A stretch of DNA of 37,475 nucleotides, from NCBI GenBank assembly GCA_044370335.1, contig JBILVS010000016.1:1-37475 (forward strand), in the 5' to 3' direction. Shown here one piece after another: positions 6,801 through 12,997 of this stretch. The notes beneath the pieces are model-generated. The model was given only the letters and a program-made list of their open reading frames with translations. It ran no database searches and was not told where the DNA came from. The DNA is from REEB509 sp044370335. Its GTDB lineage: Bacteria > Pseudomonadota > Alphaproteobacteria > Caulobacterales > Aquidulcibacteraceae. Made by a program: the position numbers and the translations under genes. Position 1 is the first letter of the stretch, and every line of letters begins with the position of its first letter.

Positions 6801-6858
6801 TGGCGGGCGGGCTTTGCCTATAGTCCGCAGCCTGAAAATACTGCGGGAGCGCGCGCCG

Positions 6859-8055
6859 ATGAACCTGGACTTCACCGCCGAAGAGATCGCCTTCCAACAG
6901 GAAGTGCGGACCTTCATTGCCGAAAACTACCCCACCCACCTGCGGGGCAAGGCGTCGCGGGAAGATCTCGACCGCGAGGACTTCCTCGCCTGGCACCGGA
7001 TCCTCGGTAACAAGGGCTGGGTCGCGCCGGCGTGGCCCGTCCAGTATGGCGGACCGGGCTGGAGCCCAACGCAGCGCTACATTTTCGCCGAAGAACTCGC
7101 CCGCGCCGAGACCGTGCCGATCCTGCCGTTTGGGATCAACATGGTGGGGCCGGTGATCTACACCTTCGGCTGCCCGGCGCAGAAAGAGCGCTTCCTGCCG
7201 AAAATTTTGTCCGGCGAGGAGTGGTGGTGCCAGGGCTATTCCGAGCCCGGCGCGGGTTCTGACCTAGCGAACCTCCGTACCAAAGCCGAGCGTGTGGGCG
7301 ACAAGTACATCGTCAACGGCATGAAGACCTGGACGACCCTGGCCCAGCACGCCGATTGGGGCTTCTTCCTGTGCCGGACGAACCCGGACGCGAAGAAGCC
7401 GCAGGAAGGCATCTCGTTCCTGCTCATCAACATGAAGAGCCCGGGCGTCACCGTGCGGCCGATCATCATGCTCGATGGCGGCCATGAGGTGAACGAGGTT
7501 TACCTCGACAACGTCGAAGTCCCTGCCGATCAGCTGGTCGGCCAGGAAAACGAGGGCTGGACCTACGCGAAGTTCCTGCTCGCCCACGAGCGCTCCGGCA
7601 TCGCCGGGGTCGCCCGCTCCAAGCGCGGCGTGGAGAGGCTGAAAGACCTTGCCCGCGCCGAAGTCGCCGACGACGGCCGCAAGCTCATCCAGGACATCGA
7701 TTTCCGGCGCAAAATCGCCGAGCTTGAGATCGATCTGACTGCCCTTGAGTTCACCGAACTCCGCGTCCTCGCCAATGAGCAGGCCGGCAAGGGACCAGGG
7801 CCTGAGAGCTCGCTCCTCAAGATTAAGGGGACCGAGATCCAACAGCGCCTGACCGAACTCGCGATGGAAGCGGTGGGCAACTACACTATGCCGTATTTCC
7901 GGGGCTTCCCCGCCGATACCAACGAGTTTCCGATTGGTCCGGATGCGGCCCATCATACTGCGCCGCTCTACTTCAACATGCGCAAGACCTCGATCTATGG
8001 CGGCTCGAACGAGATCCAGCGCAACATCATCGCGAAGATGGTGCTGGGGCTTTAG
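6859..8055 (+). CDS. Acyl-CoA dehydrogenase
   Basis: A 398-residue FAD enzyme that introduces the alpha-beta double bond into an acyl-CoA and passes electrons to ETF. The three-domain plan is clear. The N-terminal helical part contains GWVAPAWPVQYGGPGWSPTQ; the middle beta domain contains WWCQGYSEPGAGSDLANL and KTWTTLAQHADWGFFLCRT; the C-terminal domain ends with the SIYGGSNEIQRNIIAKMVLGL signature. The ATG at 6859 follows GGGAGCG and begins MNLDFTAEEIAFQQEV, the normal family start. It is a close paralog of 18117-19337. The protein at 9529-10674 is of the partner type often encoded directly next to such a gene. Confidence 0.95.
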   Translation: MNLDFTAEEIAFQQEVRTFIAENYPTHLRGKASREDLDREDFLAWHRILGNKGWVAPAWPVQYGGPGWSPTQRYIFAEELARAETVPILPFGINMVGPVIYTFGCPAQKERFLPKILSGEEWWCQGYSEPGAGSDLANLRTKAERVGDKYIVNGMKTWTTLAQHADWGFFLCRTNPDAKKPQEGISFLLINMKSPGVTVRPIIMLDGGHEVNEVYLDNVEVPADQLVGQENEGWTYAKFLLAHERSGIAGVARSKRGVERLKDLARAEVADDGRKLIQDIDFRRKIAELEIDLTALEFTELRVLANEQAGKGPGPESSLLKIKGTEIQQRLTELAMEAVGNYTMPYFRGFPADTNEFPIGPDAAHHTAPLYFNMRKTSIYGGSNEIQRNIIAKMVLGL

Positions 8056-8080
8056 TCTTACTGAGGCAAAAACTGATGCA

Positions 8081-8613
8081 GCCGGTCGCATACACGGGGG
8101 GATTTGGCCCAGAGCCTTGTTTGCTAGGCTTGTGATCCGATCACCGGAGTGGCTTAGGATAGATCGTTCAGGCGTTGAAGGCGAGGCGCGATTTCTGGCC
8201 TATGTCGAGGGTTTGGCGAGCGTCCTTGGTCATGCCGACCACGACGGGCCTTTGCGGGATTACCGTACCGGGCTCCTCCTGCCGGCCGAGCGCAAGAGCG
8301 TGGAGCCTATGGCGGCAATGACTGCGCCGGCGCGCACCTCAGCGCATCACCAGTCGATGCTGCACTTCGTTGGCAAGGCGCCATGGTCGGAAGAAAGGCT
8401 TCTGGCCAAGGTCCTAGATCTCGTGGTTCCCACGATTGAGGCCCATGGACCGACTCTGCTTGGATGGTTGACGATAAGGGCTTTTCCAAAGAAGGGAAAG
8501 CACTCCGTCGGCGTGACGCGCCAGCCTTGCGGACAATTGGGCAAGCAGGACAACTGCCAAGTCGCTGTGACGCTCTCGATCGCCAATGACTGGGCGAGCC
8601 TGCCGGTCGCATA
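8081..8613. repeat. 12-bp direct repeat bracketing an IS701-family remnant
   Basis: GCCGGTCGCATA occurs at 8081-8092 and again at 8602-8613. The second copy lies exactly where transposase similarity ends, in the codons for LPVA plus stop. A 12-bp match at this distance can occur by chance, so a link to insertion or deletion of the IS is only suggestive. Confidence 0.35.
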
Positions 8614-8614
8614 A
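8129..8614 (+). pseudogene. IS701-family transposase remnant
   Basis: The frame reads like the N-terminal part of an IS701-family DDE transposase: FLAYVEGLASVLGH, TGLLLPAERKSVEPMAAMTAP, HHQSMLHFVGKAPWS, then GKHSVGVTRQPCGQLGKQDN and QVAVTLSIANDWASLPVA. There is no start codon at the expected place. The C-terminal half, with the rest of the catalytic triad, is missing: a stop follows LPVA. The catalytic segment is itself shifted. Between about 8455 and 8485 the correct reading (AWMVDDKGF) lies in a different frame, so one base is lost near 8455 and one gained in the TTTT at 8482-8485. It cannot encode an active enzyme. Confidence 0.82.
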
Positions 8615-8730
8615 CATCAAGGGCGATTGAGGTCCTATCCAGGAGGCCTTTCGGCGCGCGGACGCCGTTTTGGCTTTTCACGCAGGTGCGCCGTCTGGGC
8701 GCGGCGGGGCTCTTGGCGTGAGGCGTCGCC

Positions 8731-9003
8731 ATGGAGGTCCGCGGCGAGCCGGGCGGGCTCATCCTTGGGGCGATGGTGATGCTGGCGAGCGCGTCCCGGC
8801 ATTTTGACGGCGCAGCGGCGCGGGTTTTCACCGCCAGCGAAAAGGCCCTTGGCGCGGCGCTGATCGCGGGCGTAGCCGGGGCCTTTGCGTTCTTTAGTCT
8901 GCAGGCGGGGGGAACGCCAGGAGCGCTGTGGACCGCACGCCCCTTCGCCGCTTTTGGCCGCCTTGGGGCAAGGGGTCGCCGACCCTGTACCTTCCGGCTA
9001 TAG
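8731..9003 (+). CDS. Putative small membrane protein
   Basis: A 90-residue frame with coding-like third positions (mostly G/C) over its first 65 codons and one hydrophobic segment, EKALGAALIAGVAGAFAFFSL (about 38-58). The C-terminal 25 residues are Arg-rich and overlap the next gene in another frame. Either the gene simply ends in overlap, or it was joined to 8928-9095 before a frameshift. No ribosome binding site of note precedes the ATG. No family recognised. Confidence 0.4.
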   Translation: MEVRGEPGGLILGAMVMLASASRHFDGAAARVFTASEKALGAALIAGVAGAFAFFSLQAGGTPGALWTARPFAAFGRLGARGRRPCTFRL

Positions 9004-9095
9004 CCTTCTTGATGGCCGCATTGATCCTGCTGTTCATGGGCGAGGACGCGGCGATCTTCGGGCGGCCCGCGCCGATGGGCCTTGAACGGTTTTGA
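8928..9095 (+). CDS. 55-residue membrane protein
   Basis: The frame starts at GTG 8928, four bases after AGGAG, and ends at TGA 9093-9095. The protein has a basic start (MDRTPLRRFWPPWGKG), a transmembrane span (LYLPAIAFLMAALILLFM) and a short acidic tail (GEDAAIFGRPAPMGLERF). It overlaps the preceding frame by 76 bases. The next frame begins with TTG at 9092, overlapping its stop, which suggests translational coupling. Function unknown. Confidence 0.5.
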   Translation: MDRTPLRRFWPPWGKGSPTLYLPAIAFLMAALILLFMGEDAAIFGRPAPMGLERF

Positions 9096-9439
9096 GCCTC
9101 AGCGCTTCGGTCTATCTGCTGGGCAGCGTCTTTTTAGAAAAAGGAAAGGCTCCCGGCCTAGTTGGGGTTTTCGCCTTTACTGTTTGTCTTCTGTCCTTCT
9201 CGTCCGTGGAGTATTGGATGCGGATGGAAGAGCGCGGCCTGCAAAGAGCTGCAGCACTTACGGTTTGGTGGGAAGCCCATTGCGCCCGCGATTTTGCCGC
9301 TCCCGAATGCGAGGACTCCCAGAGGTTCTTCTCTGGTCAATACTGCGTGCCCGAGCTGCCGGAGTTCGGCTGCATGCGACCGATTGCGCCCTACCTCGAC
9401 GAGGTCCGGGCGCTGCGGACGGCGGCGTCGGCGCCGTAA
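9092..9439 (+). CDS. Membrane-anchored protein with four cysteines in the soluble part
   Basis: A 115-residue frame from TTG 9092. Two hydrophobic segments (ASVYLLGSVFL; APGLVGVFAFTVCLLSFSSVEYW) precede a soluble domain of about 70 residues holding HCARDF, PECED, QYCVPE and FGCMRP. Four regularly spaced cysteines suggest disulfides in the periplasm. It is coupled to 8928-9095 through overlapping stop and start. Codon use is less biased than in neighbouring metabolic genes. No known family; with its two upstream neighbours it forms a small cluster between two acyl-CoA dehydrogenase genes. Confidence 0.5.
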   Translation: MSLSASVYLLGSVFLEKGKAPGLVGVFAFTVCLLSFSSVEYWMRMEERGLQRAAALTVWWEAHCARDFAAPECEDSQRFFSGQYCVPELPEFGCMRPIAPYLDEVRALRTAASAP

Positions 9440-9528
9440 CGGCGGCCCTTCCCCAGCGGCGCCCGGTTGAGTTTCGCCCCCGGCGCTCTAAAACCCTTCC
9501 GCAGAACCGACAAAGAGGAAGCGCCGCC

Positions 9529-10674
9529 ATGGATTTCAATTTCACCGAAGAACAGACCATGCTCCGGGACAGCCTCGCTCGGACTGTGGCTGACAAATAC
9601 GATTTCGATAAGCGCAAGGCGTTTGTGGCGTCTGACTCAGGCCGTGATCCCGCCAACTGGGCGGCCTTCGCCGAGCTTGGCCTGATGGCTGCGCCCTTGC
9701 CGGAAGCCTATGGCGGGCTTGGCGGCGGGCCGATCGACGTCATGGTCGTGATGGAAGAATTCGGCAAAGGCCTCGTCATCGAGCCCTATCTCCAGACAGT
9801 GGTGCTGGGCGGCCAGGCCCTGATCCTGGGCGGCTCGGAAGCGCAAAAGGAAGAACACCTCAACGCCATCGCCGGCGGCGAGCGGATCATCGCGGCGGCC
9901 TTCTATGAGCCGAAGGGGCGCTATAACCTCGCGGACCTTTCGACAACCGCAAAGAAGGACGGCTCGGGCTATGTTCTGAGCGGCCACAAGGCGGTCGTCG
10001 TCGGCGCCCCCTGGGCGGACCACCTGCTGGTCACCACTCGCACCGGCGGATCGCAGCGGGAAGCGACCGGGGTGAGCCTCTTCCTCGTGCCGAAAACGGC
10101 GAAGGGCGTCTCCACCCGGGACTACCCGACCGTCGACGGCTTCCGGGCGTCGGAAGTGTATCTTGAGAACGTTTCGGTCGGCCCTGAGCACCTCATCGGC
10201 CCTGCGGACGCCGCGTTGTCTCTGGTGGAAGAGGTGGTCGATCACGGAATCGCCGCTGTTTGCGCCGAAGCCGTCGGCGCGATGAAGGTCATCCACGCCT
10301 CCACAGTCGATTACGCTAAGACCCGCAAACAGTTCGGCGTCGCCATCGCGTCGTTCCAGGTGCTGCAGCACCGGATGGTGGATATGTTCATGGCCACCGA
10401 ACAGTCCGCCTCGATGGCGATGATGGCGAGTTTGAAGCTTGGCGACAGCGCGGTCGAGCGCGCCAAGGCGGCTTCGTCGGCGAAGGTGCAGATTGGCAAG
10501 GCCGGGCGCTTCGTGGGTCAGGCGGCGGTGCAGATCCACGGCGGCATGGGTGTGACCGACGAAATGAAGGTCGGCCACTATTTCAAGCGCGTGACGATGA
10601 TCGACGCCCAGTTCGGCGCGGTGGATCATCACCTGAAGCGCTACACCGATTTGAGCCTCGCCGATGCGGCCTAA
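9529..10674 (+). CDS. Acyl-CoA dehydrogenase family protein (probable partner subunit)
   Basis: A 381-residue member of the acyl-CoA dehydrogenase family. It starts MDFNFTEEQTMLRDSLARTVADKY and continues with GLMAAPLPEAYGGLGGGPIDVMVVMEE, the middle domain GYVLSGHKAVVVGAPWADHLLV and the C-terminal domain DYAKTRKQFGVAIASFQVLQHRMVDM and VQIHGGMGVTDEM. The C-terminus (HYFKRVTMIDAQFG) lacks the Y-GG/EG-x-EIQRN tail seen in the gene at 6859. Proteins of this second type are commonly encoded beside a full ACAD and form alpha2beta2 enzymes acting on bulky or branched acyl-CoAs. The ATG at 9529 follows AGAGGAA at a normal distance. Its likely partner is at 6859-8055, about 1.5 kb away. Confidence 0.92.
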   Translation: MDFNFTEEQTMLRDSLARTVADKYDFDKRKAFVASDSGRDPANWAAFAELGLMAAPLPEAYGGLGGGPIDVMVVMEEFGKGLVIEPYLQTVVLGGQALILGGSEAQKEEHLNAIAGGERIIAAAFYEPKGRYNLADLSTTAKKDGSGYVLSGHKAVVVGAPWADHLLVTTRTGGSQREATGVSLFLVPKTAKGVSTRDYPTVDGFRASEVYLENVSVGPEHLIGPADAALSLVEEVVDHGIAAVCAEAVGAMKVIHASTVDYAKTRKQFGVAIASFQVLQHRMVDMFMATEQSASMAMMASLKLGDSAVERAKAASSAKVQIGKAGRFVGQAAVQIHGGMGVTDEMKVGHYFKRVTMIDAQFGAVDHHLKRYTDLSLADAA

Positions 10675-10757
10675 GCGCTGTGGCCCTTTGGCTTTTGGTT
10701 CAGCTTGAAAGGGCGTGCCTACACTCCCGTCTCCATCCGGAGGCGGGAGTTTCCACG

Positions 10758-11003
10758 TTGGAAATGCGGCCTAACCGCAAGTGCTGGGATCGTGACCTGC
10801 CCCCCGATGCGGAAGGCGCGTTCATCTGCTCGTTTGAGTGCATCCTCTTCGCCGATTGCGCGGATAAGAAGTTCGGCGGGGCGTTTCCGAATTGCGGGCG
10901 CGCGATAATGGCGCGACCCACCCGGGCGCCGATGCTGCTCGCGCGCTTCCCGGCCGCCGCTGAGCGCAAGCACAGGCCCGTCGTTTGCCACACGCCGCAC
11001 TGA
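10758..11003 (+). CDS. DUF1272-family protein with degenerate zinc ligands
   Basis: An 81-residue protein matching DUF1272: LEMRPNRKCWDRDLPPDAEG, then AFICSFECILFADCA, GGAFPNCG, RPTRAPMLLARFPAAAERK. TTG at 10758 (or ATG at 10764) is chosen because GGAGGCGGGAG lies eight bases upstream. Members of this family that I recall carry paired cysteines, probably for zinc, as PNC-x2-CD, C-x3-C-x2-C-x2-C and CPNCG. Here several are replaced (PNRKCWD, ECILFADC, AFPNCG), so only about half the ligands remain. Function is unknown in the family; this copy may be decaying or bind no metal. Confidence 0.75.
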   Translation: MEMRPNRKCWDRDLPPDAEGAFICSFECILFADCADKKFGGAFPNCGRAIMARPTRAPMLLARFPAAAERKHRPVVCHTPH

Positions 11004-11069
11004 GGACAGCGGCTCAATGGAGTCCGAAAACGGCGAGACTGGGCGCGGCTGCTTCCGTAGAACCGCCTC

Positions 11070-12515
11070 ATGCTTACCGACGCTCAGGCCCACGCCGCTG
11101 TTGACGCCAAAGACCGCCGTTATGATGGCATGTTTTTCACGGGCGTTCGGTCCACTGGAATCTACTGCCGCTGCATCTGTTCGGCGCGGACCCCGAAGCG
11201 GGAGAACCGGCGCTTCTTTCCCTCTGCGGCGGCGGCGGAAGGAGCGGGGTTCCGGCCGTGTCTCTTGTGCCGACCGGAGCTTGCCCCGGGCTTGAGCCCC
11301 TTGGAGGCGAGGGACCGGCTTGCGGCGGCCGCCCTGCGGGAGATCGAAGCCGGCGCCCTGGATGACCGCTCCCTCGAAGGCCTCGCCCGCAGGCTCAAGG
11401 TCTCCGACCGACATCTGCGACGCGCTGTGCTGGCGGTTTATGGCGCGTCCCCCGTGGCGATTGCGCAGACCCACCGGCTGCTGTTGGCCACGCGCCTGCT
11501 CCGCGACACCGATCTCTCCATGACCGAGGTGGCCTTCGCCGCGGGCTTTCAATCGCTGCGGCGGTTCAACGCCCTGTTCCAGAAACGCTATCGGATGAGC
11601 CCCTCGCGCATCAGGGCGCAGCGTGGGGCAGGGGGCGGCGGCGAGGGGCTGACCCTGCGGCTCGCGGCCCGCGGCGTCTATGATGCAGACGGGGCGGTCG
11701 CCTTCCTCGCCGTCCGCGCCATCCCCGGCGTGGAGCGGCTTGAAGGTATGACCTATCAGCGCGCGCTGCGCCTGCCCGAGGCGCCGAAGCCGCTGGGCCT
11801 CGCCATCGCTTTTGACGCGAAAGGGCTTCTGGTGTTCGGCGCGCCGGAGCCCTTGAGCGCCCTGCGCCCGCTTTTGGCGCGCCTGGCGCAGGCGTTTGAT
11901 CTGGCGACCGATGTCGCCGCGGTGGATACGCATCTGGCCGATGACCCCGGCCTTGCGGGCGAGGTGGCGCTCGAGCCAGGCGTCCGCCTCATTTCAGGCC
12001 TCGACCCCTTCGAAATCGCGGTTCGCGCGGTGATCGGCCAACAGATCACGGTCGCTGCGGCGCGGACGATGGCGGGCCGGCTGTGCGCGGCGATCGGCGA
12101 ACCCTCGCCGACAGGCGGCGGCGTCGGGCGGGTGTTTCCCCCGGCGGCCGCCCTGGCGGAAGCCTCGATGGAGACGCTGACGGGGCTCGGGCTCACGACC
12201 CGACGGGCCAAGACCCTGCGGGCTCTGGGGGAGGCGGCCCTTGACCTGGGATTCTTCGATGCCGCCGATCCGGAGGAGACCCGCGCGCGGCTTCTGGCCC
12301 TACCAGGAATAGGCCCCTGGACAGCCTCTTACGTCGGCCTGCGCGCCTTGGGCGACGCCGACGCGTTCCCCGCTGGAGACGCTGTTCTGCAGGCCGTCAC
12401 AGGCTTGTCCGAGAAAGAACTTTTGGTCGCCGCCGAGCGTTGGCGGCCCTATCGCGGCTATGCGGTGTTGCGGCTTTGGCGCCGCGCCGCCCGCCAGAAA
12501 CGGAGCGCCCCATGA
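11070..12515 (+). CDS. Ada N-terminal/AraC regulator fused to AlkA 3-methyladenine DNA glycosylase
   Basis: A 481-residue alkylation-response fusion. Residues 1-80 are the Ada zinc domain, which repairs methylphosphotriesters by accepting a methyl group on cysteine. The motif is YCRCIC...ARTPKRENRRFF...GFRPCLLCRPE, with the four Zn cysteines present. Residues about 85-185 are an AraC HTH pair (LARRLKVSDRHLRRAV; MTEVAFAAGFQSLRRFNALFQKRY). Residues about 190-300 match the AlkA N-terminal domain (TYQRALRLP), and 300-475 the HhH-GPD glycosylase: ISGLDPFEIAVRAVIGQQITV, LPGIGPWTASYVGLRAL, and FPAGDAVLQ with the catalytic Asp. It should excise alkylated bases and activate its own operon when methylated. 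Its TGA overlaps the ATG of ogt by four bases. Confidence 0.93.
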   Translation: MLTDAQAHAAVDAKDRRYDGMFFTGVRSTGIYCRCICSARTPKRENRRFFPSAAAAEGAGFRPCLLCRPELAPGLSPLEARDRLAAAALREIEAGALDDRSLEGLARRLKVSDRHLRRAVLAVYGASPVAIAQTHRLLLATRLLRDTDLSMTEVAFAAGFQSLRRFNALFQKRYRMSPSRIRAQRGAGGGGEGLTLRLAARGVYDADGAVAFLAVRAIPGVERLEGMTYQRALRLPEAPKPLGLAIAFDAKGLLVFGAPEPLSALRPLLARLAQAFDLATDVAAVDTHLADDPGLAGEVALEPGVRLISGLDPFEIAVRAVIGQQITVAAARTMAGRLCAAIGEPSPTGGGVGRVFPPAAALAEASMETLTGLGLTTRRAKTLRALGEAALDLGFFDAADPEETRARLLALPGIGPWTASYVGLRALGDADAFPAGDAVLQAVTGLSEKELLVAAERWRPYRGYAVLRLWRRAARQKRSAP

Positions 12516-12985
12516 TCAGATCCACAATGCCAAGCCCCGTCGGCCTGCTGACCCTCGTTTCCGACGGGCAGGGCCTGAGCGGGGTGTATTTCGAAGCCCA
12601 CAAATACCCCGCCCCCGAAGCGCGCGAAGGCGAAGACGCCGCGACCCGGGAGGCGAAGGCGGCCCTGCAGCGCTATTTCGCCGGTGAACCGGCCGCCTAT
12701 GCCGGCGCCTTGAGCCTGCTGGGCACGCCATTTCAGAAGGCGGTGTGGCGGGCTCTGCAGGCGATCCCGCATGGGTCCACCACCACATACGCCGCCATCG
12801 CCTTGGGCCTCAACGCGCCGAAAGCCACCCGGGCGGTCGGCGCCGCCGTCGGCCGCAATCCAGTATCGATCCTGATCCCATGCCACAGGGTTTTGGGCGC
12901 AAACGGCAAGCTCACGGGCTTTGCCGGGGGGCTCGAACGCAAACAGGCCCTCCTGGCGTTGGAGGGCCTGTCGCAGGCGACCTAG
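12512..12985 (+). CDS. ogt: Methylated-DNA--[protein]-cysteine S-methyltransferase
   Basis: A 157-residue suicide enzyme that moves the methyl group from O6-methylguanine to its own cysteine. The active-site motif IPCHRV places the acceptor at C124. The DNA-binding helix region reads TPFQKAVWRALQAIPHGSTTTYAAIA and RAVGAAVGRNP, and ends GKLTGFAGGLERKQALLALE. The ATG at 12512 overlaps the stop of the Ada-AlkA gene (ATGA), so the two are translationally coupled. Together they give a complete alkylation-repair operon: sensor/regulator, base excision and direct reversal. It converges on the chemoreceptor gene 13 bases away. Confidence 0.94.
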   Translation: MIRSTMPSPVGLLTLVSDGQGLSGVYFEAHKYPAPEAREGEDAATREAKAALQRYFAGEPAAYAGALSLLGTPFQKAVWRALQAIPHGSTTTYAAIALGLNAPKATRAVGAAVGRNPVSILIPCHRVLGANGKLTGFAGGLERKQALLALEGLSQAT

Positions 12986-12997
12986 GCGGTTTGGCCT

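Noticed and set aside
9082..9528. A 149-residue N-terminal extension of the acyl-CoA dehydrogenase at 9529.
   Set aside because: The family start MDFNFTEEQ with its ribosome site is at 9529, and the extension overlaps a better membrane-protein frame.
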